Below are positions 49,510-58,716 of a stretch of DNA of 64,000 nucleotides, piece by piece. Within the stretch, counting starts at the first letter, position 1. Each line of letters opens with the position of its first letter. The stretch lies in assembly GCA_020848835.1 (NCBI GenBank), contig JADLHJ010000028.1, positions 1 to 64,000 of the forward strand. Direction: 5' to 3'. The position numbers were made by a program, and so were the translations under genes. This DNA comes from Candidatus Hydrogenedentota bacterium (GTDB lineage Bacteria; Hydrogenedentota; Hydrogenedentia; Hydrogenedentales; SLHB01). The notes under the pieces are model-generated. The model ran no database searches, was not told the DNA's origin, and saw only the letters and a program-made list of their open reading frames with translations.

Positions 49510-52500
49510 ATGCACTACGACGATGAATTGCAGGCGTTGCGCCGCGATTTGGACGAATTGCTCCATCGCGCGTCCGGGATAAAGAACCGCATCACCGCAA
49601 TCGAGCGCGAACTGAAGCTGGAGTCCATCGCGCGCGCGCAAGTGGACGAAGATAAACCTGTCGTCGCGGCTGCGCCGGTGGCGCCGAAAGCGCCCCTCGT
49701 TGAGCCGCCTCCGCTTCCGCCGATGTCGGCGGCGCCGTCCAAGCCCACAATCGATGAGGCCCCTTCTCGCGCGAAAGAACCTGCGGCGGTTATTCCTGAG
49801 TTTGCGGAAGCACAGGTAAAGGCTGCGCCGCAAGCGCCAAAGCCGAAGCGCGACGCGGAAGTTGCGCTGCCCGGGGCGAGCTTTGAAGAGCGCATCTGGA
49901 AATACTGGATGCCGCGTGTCGCGGGTGTGCTTTTTGCGATCGGTATTGCGTGGGTACTTTATCTTGTCGGTCCGCACACGCCGCCGGTAGTGCGCGTTGC
50001 CTTTGGATATTTGTGTTCCGCGGCGCTGATCGCGGTCGCGTGGAAATTGGAAAAGAAATACCTGCAGTACGCGCGCGTACTCTACGGCACCGCCATTGGC
50101 GTTAGTTATTTTGTTACCTACGCGGCGCACTACATACAAGCGGCGAGAGTAATCGAAAGCGATACGGTTGGTATCGGGTTATTGGTTGCAGTAGTAGTCG
50201 CATGGGGAATTGTCGCGCAGATCCGAAAATCCAAGATCGTCGCGACGCTTGTGACGATGCTCGGCCATCTCACGATGGGACTGACTTACATACTCACGGA
50301 AGGTGACCTCGCCAAGTACTCAATTTTTGGCGTCGTAATCCTCGGTTTCGGTAGCGCGTTCTTTCTCCTATATAACCGCTGGTACTACGTCGCGGTGGTC
50401 GGCCTTGTTGGCTGTTATTTAAACCATGCGCTGTGGACGATGCTTTTCATCGACGCTACGCCGATGATCAGCTTCCGGCTGTCGTTCGGGTTATTGTGGG
50501 TTTACATGCTCACGTTCGCGTTGGCGGAACTGTTCTGCGCGGAAGACCTGCGGCGCTCGGAAATACCCACAAAATTCCGCACCTTGTTTGTTTCGACCAA
50601 CACCGTGCTGTTCTTTTGCATTGGCACGCTGACGCTAATGCGCTATGGCGACATGTACGAAAAGCGCGATCAGTTCCTGTTGGCGTACTCGTGCATTTTG
50701 GGGTTGATCGGACTTGGCTATTTGCGGTTGCGCTCGGGCGATCCGCTCTACAACGCGTATTTAACCAAGGCGGTGTCCGCGTTCACGCTTTTCCTTGCCG
50801 CGCGCTACGGCCAAGGCACGCTGACAGCATCTTTTGCAGTGGAAAGTGTCGTGCTGCTGTATTCGTCGCGGCGCTCTGGACTTGTGGTGACGCGCGTGCT
50901 GGCGTTTGGCGCGGCGGTCTTGACCGTGATGCACGGTTTGTACATTTTTTCGAATGAGGGGAGCGTGCCGTATTCCGATCCGAACTATTGGCGAAAAATA
51001 ATAGAATCGAGCTTCGCGGTGATCGGCATGTTCGCTGCCTCGCAGTTATACCAGCGTACTGACTGGTCGTCGCGCGCGCCGCGCTTTCAGGGTGCTTCGC
51101 GAGAAACGCTCGACTTGTTGTGGGATGTCGACCTCGTCTCCGAACCCGGGACGAGAAACCGGCGCAAACCTTTTGGCGGGCTGCAACTGCCGTACATTTA
51201 TGCGTTGGGCGGGGGCTTATTGTTCGGCGCGTACACCTTCATGTTCGCCAGTGACTCGCACCAGTACGCCGTATTCGCGGCATTTGTGCTGGCGATGTCG
51301 GCCATCGCGTTTGTTTTGGAAGCAAGGCCGCTCGGACTAGTGGCGATGATCGCGCTTGCGCCGACGCTCGCGGGTAACCTTCGCATCGAGTTGACGAACG
51401 TGGCGACGCCGGGGTGGCTGCCGGCGTTTGGCGTGGCGATGGTTTTGGCCGGGGCCGTTTTTTCGGATCGGCGTATTGTCAATGCGCGCGAGGGACTCGC
51501 ATTTCACCAGATGCTGCTCTCGCCGTTTTTCCTGTATTGCAGCGCGGCATTGATGATTTCGGTTTCGGTACTCGGTCACGTGGACGATCACGTACGCAGC
51601 GCATTCTTTCTCGCGATTGCCGCCGCGGTGAGCACGGTGGCGATTGTTGCCCTGCATCACCGCGCACTGGCGACCGCAACGGTTATCCTGCTTGCCTTCG
51701 CGACGTTATCCTGGTTGAACACGTGGGACGCTGCCGCGACTGCGCAACGGCACTTCTCCGCAATCGTTGCGACGGCAGTTTGCGTGTTGGCGAACCGATT
51801 CTTCGCTCGCGGTGAGAAAGAAGTTAGGCTGGACGTGTGGGGCGGCGTTGCGCTGGCATTAAGCTGGCCGATTGTATTCTGCTACGTGGCGTCGCTTGGA
51901 AAAGACACGTGGTTCTTCGAGCCCGCGCAGGGAATGGCCGAGGCCGTGGAAGGCTTTGGTTATTACCACTCTGATTGGACCCCGCTCTTCCTTGCGATCG
52001 TTTCCTTCGCATACGCGGGGTTTGCGGCCGTCACACGTTCCCGCACGAGCATCGGCATATCCGCGTTAAATGCAACGGTCGTCTCCCTCGGCATTGTAAT
52101 GCAGTCCGGACAAAGCAGCGACTCAATGGCAACCCTGCCGCTCATCTGCGGTTTCGTTGCGCTCGCCGCGTACTGGATCGCATGCGAACGCCTGATCGCG
52201 AAATCTTCTTCGGGAAAATCGAATCAGATAATCGATCCGCTCTGTGGACTTTGTGTCGCGGCGGCAACGCTGTTGCTCGTCATCATGATCGAGCGGGTGC
52301 CGACGCTCTCGAACTATTTCCTCGCGATCGGATGGGGAGCACTGGCGACGGTGTTGTTCGTTGTGGCGAAGGCCGCGTCGCAACGGTTCTATCGCTATGC
52401 GGGACTCGCCGTGTTCGTGCTGGCGATTGGGCGTCTGTTTTACGATGCGCGTAATCTCGAAGGAATTTACAGGCCGCTTGCGTTTATTGGGCTTTCGATC

Positions 52501-52635
52501 TTCATGTTGATTGTCAGTTTTGGGTTTTATCGCGCGGGATTGCTGTCCGACTTAAAAGTTGGCGGCGCAAGTACCAACAAAACGCCGCTAGATGAACCCA
52601 CTTCGCCACCGCCCGGGCCGCCGCCTATTCCGTGA
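49510..52635 (+). CDS. DUF2339 polytopic membrane protein
   Basis: 1041 residues. N-terminal coiled coil (1-40), a Pro/Ala-rich linker (50-115), then FEERIWKYWMPRVAGVLFA, the hallmark of DUF2339, and more than 20 hydrophobic helices to the end. The family is widespread in Gram-negative bacteria with unknown function. An internal soluble loop around 515-560 (RTDWSSRAPRFQ) divides the membrane part. ATG 49510 starts 144 bp from the divergent Nudix gene. The last 11 bp overlap the convergent oxidoreductase gene. Confidence 0.85.
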   Translation: MHYDDELQALRRDLDELLHRASGIKNRITAIERELKLESIARAQVDEDKPVVAAAPVAPKAPLVEPPPLPPMSAAPSKPTIDEAPSRAKEPAAVIPEFAEAQVKAAPQAPKPKRDAEVALPGASFEERIWKYWMPRVAGVLFAIGIAWVLYLVGPHTPPVVRVAFGYLCSAALIAVAWKLEKKYLQYARVLYGTAIGVSYFVTYAAHYIQAARVIESDTVGIGLLVAVVVAWGIVAQIRKSKIVATLVTMLGHLTMGLTYILTEGDLAKYSIFGVVILGFGSAFFLLYNRWYYVAVVGLVGCYLNHALWTMLFIDATPMISFRLSFGLLWVYMLTFALAELFCAEDLRRSEIPTKFRTLFVSTNTVLFFCIGTLTLMRYGDMYEKRDQFLLAYSCILGLIGLGYLRLRSGDPLYNAYLTKAVSAFTLFLAARYGQGTLTASFAVESVVLLYSSRRSGLVVTRVLAFGAAVLTVMHGLYIFSNEGSVPYSDPNYWRKIIESSFAVIGMFAASQLYQRTDWSSRAPRFQGASRETLDLLWDVDLVSEPGTRNRRKPFGGLQLPYIYALGGGLLFGAYTFMFASDSHQYAVFAAFVLAMSAIAFVLEARPLGLVAMIALAPTLAGNLRIELTNVATPGWLPAFGVAMVLAGAVFSDRRIVNAREGLAFHQMLLSPFFLYCSAALMISVSVLGHVDDHVRSAFFLAIAAAVSTVAIVALHHRALATATVILLAFATLSWLNTWDAAATAQRHFSAIVATAVCVLANRFFARGEKEVRLDVWGGVALALSWPIVFCYVASLGKDTWFFEPAQGMAEAVEGFGYYHSDWTPLFLAIVSFAYAGFAAVTRSRTSIGISALNATVVSLGIVMQSGQSSDSMATLPLICGFVALAAYWIACERLIAKSSSGKSNQIIDPLCGLCVAAATLLLVIMIERVPTLSNYFLAIGWGALATVLFVVAKAASQRFYRYAGLAVFVLAIGRLFYDARNLEGIYRPLAFIGLSIFMLIVSFGFYRAGLLSDLKVGGASTNKTPLDEPTSPPPGPPPIP

Positions 52636-53620
52636 GTTCGAAGGTCCCGGACTTATTGCCCGCGAGCAATTCCACGAGGCGCATCGCCTGGACGCCGTCG
52701 TCGATCGTCACCGATGGCGCGCGATTTTCGAGGCACGCGTTCGCGAATTCTTGAATCTCGCCCGCGTAGCCTTGCAAGAATAGCGTGTTTTGCTCGGGGT
52801 TTGGGATGGCGAAATCGGGCCGCAAGAGTTGCACATCGTGCAGATCGGACGTGAACAATCGCGTTGGGCTGACGCGGCGGTGGTATTCGAGCTCGATCAC
52901 GTTGCGCACGATCACCACTTCGCCTTCACCCGTGATCTCGCAGTGCTCCTTTACGCGCGGTTCCTGGCTGCTCGTGACAAGCGAAAGCAAGGTGCCCGAG
53001 TGTGCCACTGCCTGTATTGCGAAGGTATATTGCCCCGCCGCTTCGCCGCGCTCGAAGGTGATGCGCTTTAGTTCGCCTGCGAAGAAACGCATCAGATCGA
53101 CGACGTGGATAGTCATGAACACGAGCATCCAGCGCAGGTCGGGACAATTCCAATGCGCATATTTGATCGACACGTGCGTTGTTTTGCCGAAGCTGCGCGA
53201 TTGCGCGATCTCGCGCGCCTGCTGGTAGCGCAGCGCGAATCGTTTCATAAACCCGACCATGCAGTGCCGGTCGTTTGCGCGCGCAGCCTCCGCGATTTGC
53301 AGCGCGCCTGCCAGATCATTTGCGGGCGGCTTTTCGACAAACACGTTCAGGCCGGCGTCCATCGCGGCGATAGCTGCGGCGCGGTGCAGGTCGGGAGGCC
53401 CGCACGCAATTACCGCGTCGAGTTGCGGCCCACGCAACATCGCGCCGATGCCCTCGAAATCCGCCTCTGCGCCGAATTGCCGTTTCACGCGTTGGCGCCG
53501 CTCGGCGTTGGTATCGCAGACAGACACAAGGTGGATGGGCGAGTAATGGAGCGCGGGGAGGAGGTACATGAGCGCGTGCTGTCCGCAGCCGATTAATCCA
53601 ACTCGAAGTTCACGCGCCAT
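52625..53620 (-). CDS. Gfo/Idh/MocA-family oxidoreductase
   Basis: 331 residues. NAD(P)-binding Rossmann domain with LRVGLIGCGQHALMYLLPAL at 4-23, VFVEKPPANDLAG carrying the conserved EKP lysine, and MTIHVVDLMRFFAG with the H-x3-D active-site pair in the C-terminal alpha/beta domain. Acts on sugars or inositols or related polyols; substrate unknown. Convergent with the DUF2339 gene (11-bp overlap). Confidence 0.87.
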   Translation of the reverse strand: MARELRVGLIGCGQHALMYLLPALHYSPIHLVSVCDTNAERRQRVKRQFGAEADFEGIGAMLRGPQLDAVIACGPPDLHRAAAIAAMDAGLNVFVEKPPANDLAGALQIAEAARANDRHCMVGFMKRFALRYQQAREIAQSRSFGKTTHVSIKYAHWNCPDLRWMLVFMTIHVVDLMRFFAGELKRITFERGEAAGQYTFAIQAVAHSGTLLSLVTSSQEPRVKEHCEITGEGEVVIVRNVIELEYHRRVSPTRLFTSDLHDVQLLRPDFAIPNPEQNTLFLQGYAGEIQEFANACLENRAPSVTIDDGVQAMRLVELLAGNKSGTFELTE

Positions 53621-53754
53621 TTGTTACCTCAATTGTACGCAACAATTTGCAAATGTTATTTGGAGTGCGGCGACGAGCAAGCCGCCGCCGCGAGCCGTCC
53701 TGCTTGTTATCAAATCGATCAGCGATCAAGTCATTTCAAACGCGTGGCAGCACT

Positions 53755-54225
53755 TCATTCGCTGGAATCGAATTCCGGTTCGTCGGTGTCGTCGCCTTCT
53801 TCGGTGCCGCCGAGGATGGAAATGTCCTGCGATGCCGCTTCCATCACGACCTCGGTCGCGAAGATCGGCGCATCCGTGCGACAGGCAATTGCGATACCGT
53901 CGCTCGGGCGCGAATCCACGCGCAGCACTTGCTCGACTTGGCCCGCGGCGGATTTTTGCTCGATGTTCACGTGCGCGTAGAAAGTTTCGTTTTCCAGTTT
54001 GTAAATTGTGACCGACTGCACCGTCCCGCGCAGGCCCGCAAGCAAGTTGCGGATAAGATCGTGCGTCATCGGACGGCCATAATCTTTGTTCACAAGGCCG
54101 GCGTGAATCGCTTCCGCTTCGAACATGCCGACGACGATCGGGAGCACACGGTCTTCGTGACGCAGCAACACCACGGGCTGGTGGTGACTGTCCATGCTGA
54201 CACCCATAACATCGAGTTTGACCAT
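53755..54225 (-). CDS. Bifunctional nuclease (BFN/DUF151) domain protein
   Basis: About 156 residues from ATG 54225 (GGAAGGAG seven bases upstream; the frame to GTG 54243 would include it). Matches the BFN domain: LDVMGVSMDSHHQPVVLL, LPIVVGMFEAEAIHAGL, RPMTHDLIRNLLAGL and RVDSRPSDGIAIACRTDAPI. The homologues are named bifunctional nuclease in plants and occur in most bacteria; biochemical function in bacteria is uncertain. The C-terminal tail (about 135-156) is acidic and disordered. Upstream 54226-54462 contains only a small candidate ORF. Confidence 0.86.
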   Translation of the reverse strand: MVKLDVMGVSMDSHHQPVVLLRHEDRVLPIVVGMFEAEAIHAGLVNKDYGRPMTHDLIRNLLAGLRGTVQSVTIYKLENETFYAHVNIEQKSAAGQVEQVLRVDSRPSDGIAIACRTDAPIFATEVVMEAASQDISILGGTEEGDDTDEPEFDSSE

Positions 54226-54312
54226 GACCGGATCTCCTTCCACTGCATCTTATACCGCGATGGCACGGTATGTCACCTCGATGAGGAAATGGGAAGCATA
54301 ACGTGCGGTGTC

Positions 54313-54435
54313 ATGTCTGGAGAAGGAGACAAATTGGGAAATGCACGTAGTCTGTTTGCCCTTTTAGATTCCTTGCTCCCGCTCGGAATGGCACTTATTG
54401 GCGTGTTTGTGATCAGCCGAAATGCTGGCGTCTAG
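54313..54435 (+). CDS. Small hypothetical membrane-like peptide (40 aa, tentative)
   Basis: MSGEGDKLGNARSLFALLDS begins the frame, and the remaining 20 residues are hydrophobic (LLPLGMALIGVFVIS). A stronger ribosome-binding site (AAGGAG) precedes an internal TTG at about 54334, giving a 33-residue alternative. No homologue recognised and it may be spurious. Confidence 0.3.
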   Translation: MSGEGDKLGNARSLFALLDSLLPLGMALIGVFVISRNAGV

Positions 54436-54462
54436 CGGTATATCGTAAAGTTTAGCGACGCG

Positions 54463-55761
54463 TCACGCAGTGAAATTCAGCAGCGCATCCGCAGCGTTCC
54501 CGCGCCGGCCGTCGGCGTAAGTGAATACGGCGCGTTGCGCGATTTTGTTTCCGCCGCTGGCGCGTTCGTTCACGTTTGCGTAGCGCAAATCGATCTGATT
54601 GATTCCTGCTTCCGCGAGCGTCTGCAACTCGCCGCGCTCGGTCTTGCCGTTGCCGTTGTCGCGGAACACGAGGAGCTTTGAGAAATCCTTGTCGTTGGCG
54701 TCGATCACGTTGTCGCCATTCGAATCGAGTTTGCGCAGTTCTTCAAACCCGTTGGCAGCGCCGTGCTGATCGCCGAACAATTCCTTGCCGCTGTCGATTT
54801 GGCCATTGTTGTTGCGATCAATCGCGAGGAACGCATCGCCGCCCTTGATGAACGCCGTTGACGCCTGCTTGCCATCGCCGCGCAGGTCGAAGCGCGCGCC
54901 GTCGGCGTGATGTGTGATCTCGAATCCATCGTTGTCCAAATCGAGTACGATCGGATCGGCCTGCTGTACCTGTGTCACTTCGAGTGACTCAAAACTGAAT
55001 TCAAGCTGAAAACTGAAGCTGGACGCCTGTATTTGCGTGCCGCCGCTTGTTGCGCCGGGTTGGCTCAGCAATCCGAGACCACTCAGGCCTTCGTACAGTT
55101 TTTGAAAACGCGTCTGGAAGTCTTCATCACTATTGCTGAAAAAGTCGTCGAGCAGATCGAAAATCTTGTTCAACATATCGTCACTATCGGCCAACGCTTC
55201 GTTTGTCATCTTCAACAGTTGGTCGATGCCGTCGCTGCTATTTGCCTGCTGTAGTTTTTCGGAGGTACCGGCAAAACTGTTGAGCGACGCCCCGGATATG
55301 GTCATCGAAAATGAGAACCGCTGCGCGACCATTCGGCTTGCTTCAAGGTATTGCGATTGTTGATCACCGCGGAGTCCGTCTGCGACCGCGCTCGTGCGGC
55401 TGTTAAATCGAATGAGTTCTTCACTCCGCGATTCGGCAAAGAAATCAAAAGTAAGCTGTTTCGCCGATGCAGTAGCGGAAGTTGCTTCATCCGATTGTGA
55501 AAAACTGGCCGCGGCCTCCTGCAATGCCGCGCTCAACGACAGGCGCTCTACCTTCGAGCGATACACAATTCCTTCAAATTGATCTTGAATTGCGTTGGAT
55601 TGGTCGCTGCCTACGCCGTTCGCGGGTTGTGTTTCGGCGACTGGATTGCTTGCGTTCGGTTTGGATGCAAGCGGACCAAAGATTGAAAACGGATTCTGCG
55701 CGTTGAGCGGCTTGTTGAACAATGACGGGTTCAACGCCGAAGACAGTGCGCCGGTACCCAT
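54463..55761 (-). CDS. EF-hand-like calcium-binding repeat protein of unknown function
   Basis: 432 residues; ATG 55761 has GGAGGG eight bases upstream. Residues 1-240 are a Ser/Gln/Asn-rich helical region, and there is no signal peptide. Residues 275-410 contain tandem calcium-binding segments with D-x-D-x-D-G or D-x-N-x-D-x-x-D spacing: VLDLDNDGFEI, AIDRNNNGQIDSGKELFGD, KLDSNGDNVIDANDKDF and VFRDNGNGKTERGEL, then AEAGINQIDLRY. This arrangement is common in surface or RTX-like secreted proteins, and lack of an N-terminal signal is usual for type I secretion. The exact role is unknown. Confidence 0.65.
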   Translation of the reverse strand: MGTGALSSALNPSLFNKPLNAQNPFSIFGPLASKPNASNPVAETQPANGVGSDQSNAIQDQFEGIVYRSKVERLSLSAALQEAAASFSQSDEATSATASAKQLTFDFFAESRSEELIRFNSRTSAVADGLRGDQQSQYLEASRMVAQRFSFSMTISGASLNSFAGTSEKLQQANSSDGIDQLLKMTNEALADSDDMLNKIFDLLDDFFSNSDEDFQTRFQKLYEGLSGLGLLSQPGATSGGTQIQASSFSFQLEFSFESLEVTQVQQADPIVLDLDNDGFEITHHADGARFDLRGDGKQASTAFIKGGDAFLAIDRNNNGQIDSGKELFGDQHGAANGFEELRKLDSNGDNVIDANDKDFSKLLVFRDNGNGKTERGELQTLAEAGINQIDLRYANVNERASGGNKIAQRAVFTYADGRRGNAADALLNFTA

Positions 55762-55931
55762 AGCGGTGCCCTCCGGGCCGTGAGCGACCCTTCCCCTTGA
55801 AACGTTCCCTTAAAACGCCGATTAGGTTATCGGCAGGCGCGCGCGCAAACTTTAGCGGTTTGCGTAATATGCGGTATTCGCCCCAGGGGGCATGCTGGCT
55901 TTATACTATGTAGAATCCTTGGCGGACATTT

Positions 55932-57107
55932 ATGTCAATTAATATCACTACGAATTCAACCGGTTCACGCGGGTTTCGCGTACTATTTGATAAACTCACG
56001 CGCTACTGTCTCAGCGAAATCGCCGTGCCTGCAATTCTCGCGATGTTGATCATCGGTTTCGTGGGTGTTGCCAACGAACTGCGCGAGCGGCGCGAGCCGT
56101 TGAACCAATTCCTCGATTACATTAGCGGTTGGGAAATGGCGCGGCTTGTCCTCTATTTCAGCCCGACACTTGTGGCGTATTTGATTCCCGTCGCTTTCAT
56201 GATGGGGATTCTCCTGGCGTTTGGCCGCCTCGCGCAGAACAATGAGATCACCGCTATGAAGGCGGCGGGAATACCGCTGAAGCGACTGGTGCTACCGGTA
56301 GTCATCGTTGGCGCGCTTTTGAGCGTTCTAACGTTCTTTTTGCAAGACCGCGTGCAGCCGCAGGCCATCGCGCGTGCGAATAAATTAATCTTCGAAGAAT
56401 TGCCACAGCGCGTCACACTGGACGTGCTCCCTGTGGGCGTGATGAAGGAATTCGGTGGCGTGCGCGTGTATTTCAACGATCGCGATCCCGCAACCAAGTT
56501 GCTGCGCGATATCGTCGTAATCCAGGAGCAGTCGGGCCGCAACACGATTTACCGCGCGGAGACGGCGCAATTTGTTAATGCCTCCGAGGACGGGGGCGAG
56601 GCAAAGCTTGTCCTCCGCAAATGTCGCGTAGTGCGTCCGCTCCCGGGCGGCGACAAGACCGATCAAACATCGGAGGAAGTGACTGTGTCGCTCGCGCCAT
56701 CACTTCCGCTGCGTGGCGCTGCGCGGCACAAGGCATTGACCGTTCCCGAGTTGATACAAGAGGAAAAGCGCGCGACAGAAAGTTACAAACACGCGGGCAA
56801 CAAAAGAAACGCGGCCGAAAATCTGCGCACGATTCGCACGGAAATCAGCGATCGCATTACATTGCCGCTCGCGTGTCTTGCCGTGAGTCTGGCGGCCGCG
56901 CCGCTTGCCGTGCGCGCGCCGCGCAGCGGCAGGTCCTACAGTTTCGCGATCGGCATTGCGCTGCTTGGCGGATATTACTTGCTGCGGATTCTGTTGGAAG
57001 CGAAATCGGTGCATCCGCTGGAGGATTACATCGTGCGTGGCCTTGTGCCGAATATCGCGCTTTGTCTAGTCGGACTTTGGGCGCTCTGGCGCGTGGACAG
57101 GGTCTGA
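55932..57107 (+). CDS. LptF/LptG-family permease of the LPS exporter
   Basis: 391 residues. Three N-terminal and three C-terminal membrane helices around a large periplasmic domain (about 140-290), as in LptF/LptG. Motifs: LTRYCLSEIAVPAILAMLII, ALLAFGRLAQNNEITAMKAA-type loop (LAFGRLAQNNEITAMKAAGI), whose E-x-TAM-x-AAG is the coupling helix with the LptB ATPase. Extracts LPS from the inner membrane together with LptB and the other subunit. Only one of the two permease genes is present here. Downstream gene is convergent (9 bp apart). Confidence 0.85.
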   Translation: MSINITTNSTGSRGFRVLFDKLTRYCLSEIAVPAILAMLIIGFVGVANELRERREPLNQFLDYISGWEMARLVLYFSPTLVAYLIPVAFMMGILLAFGRLAQNNEITAMKAAGIPLKRLVLPVVIVGALLSVLTFFLQDRVQPQAIARANKLIFEELPQRVTLDVLPVGVMKEFGGVRVYFNDRDPATKLLRDIVVIQEQSGRNTIYRAETAQFVNASEDGGEAKLVLRKCRVVRPLPGGDKTDQTSEEVTVSLAPSLPLRGAARHKALTVPELIQEEKRATESYKHAGNKRNAAENLRTIRTEISDRITLPLACLAVSLAAAPLAVRAPRSGRSYSFAIGIALLGGYYLLRILLEAKSVHPLEDYIVRGLVPNIALCLVGLWALWRVDRV

Positions 57108-57116
57108 AAAACAGAA

Positions 57117-58178
57117 TTACCCATATCGTTCTCGCAACTGCCGGCCCGCTTCCGCTTCATTGCATAGCTTTGCATAGGCTTCATCGATAGGGATTTCTGC
57201 GGCGCTTCCCGGTGCGAAGCCGCAATCGGGGTTGAGTAAGATGCGTTGCGGCGGTAGATACTGTAGCGCTTTTTCGACGCGAGCGACGATGGTTTCCACG
57301 GAATCGATCGTTTCACCGCGGCAATCGACGCAGCCCAGACCAATGCTTGCCTTCTCGGGAAGTTCTTTGAGCACGCTCAAATCGCCGGCCACGGGAATGG
57401 TGAATTCCATCACGTACTGATCGACGTTTAGGCGCTTCAATGCGCCGAGGATCGGGTCGTAACCGCCTTCACCCACCCAGCCTTTGCGCGCTTTGTTGCG
57501 GCGGCAGAGGTGGATGGCTGTGTGCACGCCGTTGACGCCATCAAGAATTGCGTTGAGCATATCCACGCACAGATCGATCTCGCGCTGCGGATCGGCAAAT
57601 TGTCCGCGCACTTTTTCGTCCACAAACAAGCAAAGATGCGGATCGTCGAATTGCACGATGTCCGCGCCCGCGTCGCGCACGGCGATGAACTCCGCGCGCA
57701 GGATTGGCACCAGTGCTTCCATAAACGCTTCGCGTGTCGAATAGGCGTTGCGCGATTTTTCTTCCGACCACATGCGCTGGCCCAGCAAATACGGCGATGG
57801 CAATGCGACTTTGATGAGCCGCTTGGTGCGCGCGCGTTGATAGGCTGCTTCCTTCGCTGCGCCGCCGGGGCGCATGTGTTTCATCGGTGCGATGACCGTG
57901 TGCCACCACGCGCCATCTTTGCGCTCGAGCAGAAACCCGTCGCACACGTCGGCAATGATGCCGATGTACGAACGCCGCCGGTACTCGCCGTCGGACACGA
58001 TATCGAGACCCGCCATTTCCTGCAGGGCGAGTATGTAGTCCACCGCGCCGTTCATGCACTTCTCAAACAGCAGCTTGTCGCTTGGCGTTTTTTCAGGGTC
58101 GAGCAGATCGCGCACAAACTGTGAGCGCGGCATGCTGCCAACAACACCCGAGGCAAATAAAGGAATTATTGCACCCAT
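57117..58178 (-). CDS. MetE-core/UROD-like methyltransferase (cobalamin-independent Met synthase C-domain)
   Basis: About 353 residues from ATG 58178 (GGAG nine bases upstream; the frame to 58199 is rejected). It corresponds to the C-terminal barrel of MetE without the N-terminal barrel. Zinc-ligand motifs: VHTAIHLCRRNK (H-x-C), GLGCVDCRGE and ILLNPDCGFAP, and FDDPHLCLF and EFTIPVAGDL line the barrel. Such core proteins are used as short methionine synthases or as methyltransferases with other methyl donors and corrinoid proteins. It is probably co-transcribed with the mini-PQQ gene 21 bp upstream. MetH elsewhere in the window may make this enzyme's role special. Confidence 0.75.
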   Translation of the reverse strand: MGAIIPLFASGVVGSMPRSQFVRDLLDPEKTPSDKLLFEKCMNGAVDYILALQEMAGLDIVSDGEYRRRSYIGIIADVCDGFLLERKDGAWWHTVIAPMKHMRPGGAAKEAAYQRARTKRLIKVALPSPYLLGQRMWSEEKSRNAYSTREAFMEALVPILRAEFIAVRDAGADIVQFDDPHLCLFVDEKVRGQFADPQREIDLCVDMLNAILDGVNGVHTAIHLCRRNKARKGWVGEGGYDPILGALKRLNVDQYVMEFTIPVAGDLSVLKELPEKASIGLGCVDCRGETIDSVETIVARVEKALQYLPPQRILLNPDCGFAPGSAAEIPIDEAYAKLCNEAEAGRQLRERYG

Positions 58179-58199
58179 TGTAATTTTCTCCGCTAACAA

Positions 58200-58532
58200 T
58201 CAGCCTGCCGAAACACTGGAAGACGTTTCTTCCATCGCGCTGGCCGCTTGCATGATGACCTCTTGATTGCTTTGTCCGCGAACAGACACCAACGACGTTG
58301 GTGCCCCCATACCGTAACCCTTTAAGGGGTTGTGCCAAATAATTTCGCCATCATAGGGGTTGAGACAGTAGATGTAACCGTTTGTGGACACGATAAGTCG
58401 ATCCCCGTCGAGGAGCATGGTCACGAAGCCGGACTTCATCTTGTCATTGGACCAAACGATTTCGCCGCTATAACGATCCAGCGCAAGTGCGTATCCGTTT
58501 AGTCCCACAAAAACGAGGTCTTCAATATTCAT
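58200..58532 (-). CDS. Mini PQQ-repeat protein (110 aa)
   Basis: About 110 residues from ATG 58532 (GGGGAT upstream); upstream frame to 58571 is unlikely. Two consecutive PQQ-type blades are visible: VFVGLNGYALALDRYSGEIV and LIVSTNGYIYCLNPYDGEII, each ending W-S/H-N. There is no signal peptide or membrane helix. A normal propeller needs six to eight blades, so it must oligomerise or be a fragment. The C-terminus (MQAASAMEETSSSVSAG) is helical and Ser/Ala-rich. Probably the first gene of a two-gene unit with the MetE-core protein. Confidence 0.6.
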   Translation of the reverse strand: MNIEDLVFVGLNGYALALDRYSGEIVWSNDKMKSGFVTMLLDGDRLIVSTNGYIYCLNPYDGEIIWHNPLKGYGMGAPTSLVSVRGQSNQEVIMQAASAMEETSSSVSAG

Positions 58533-58561
58533 CGCCGCATCCCCTGTACAGTACCTAAGAG

Positions 58562-58704
58562 TCTCTAACAAAAATTGCCAGAACCCCTTCAGGGTTCACA
58601 CGGTGTTTGTGTTGGCTTACCCAGGGTAGGCCCGACTGGGTCGAAGCGACTCCAGCGGGCCAACCCTGGGCTACGTGCTGGAATCCCTTCGGGATATTCA
58701 ATTC
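58562..58704. repeat. REP-type composite palindrome, family A (copy 2)
   Basis: Nearly identical to 40056-40197 and in the same orientation: GAACCCCTTCAGGGTTC, the core ACCCAGGGTAGGCCC ... GGGCCAACCCTGGGCT around GTCGAAGCGACT, then GGAATCCCTTCGGGATATT. Located between two minus-strand genes. Confidence 0.85.
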
Positions 58705-58716
58705 TTGTTCGAGACT

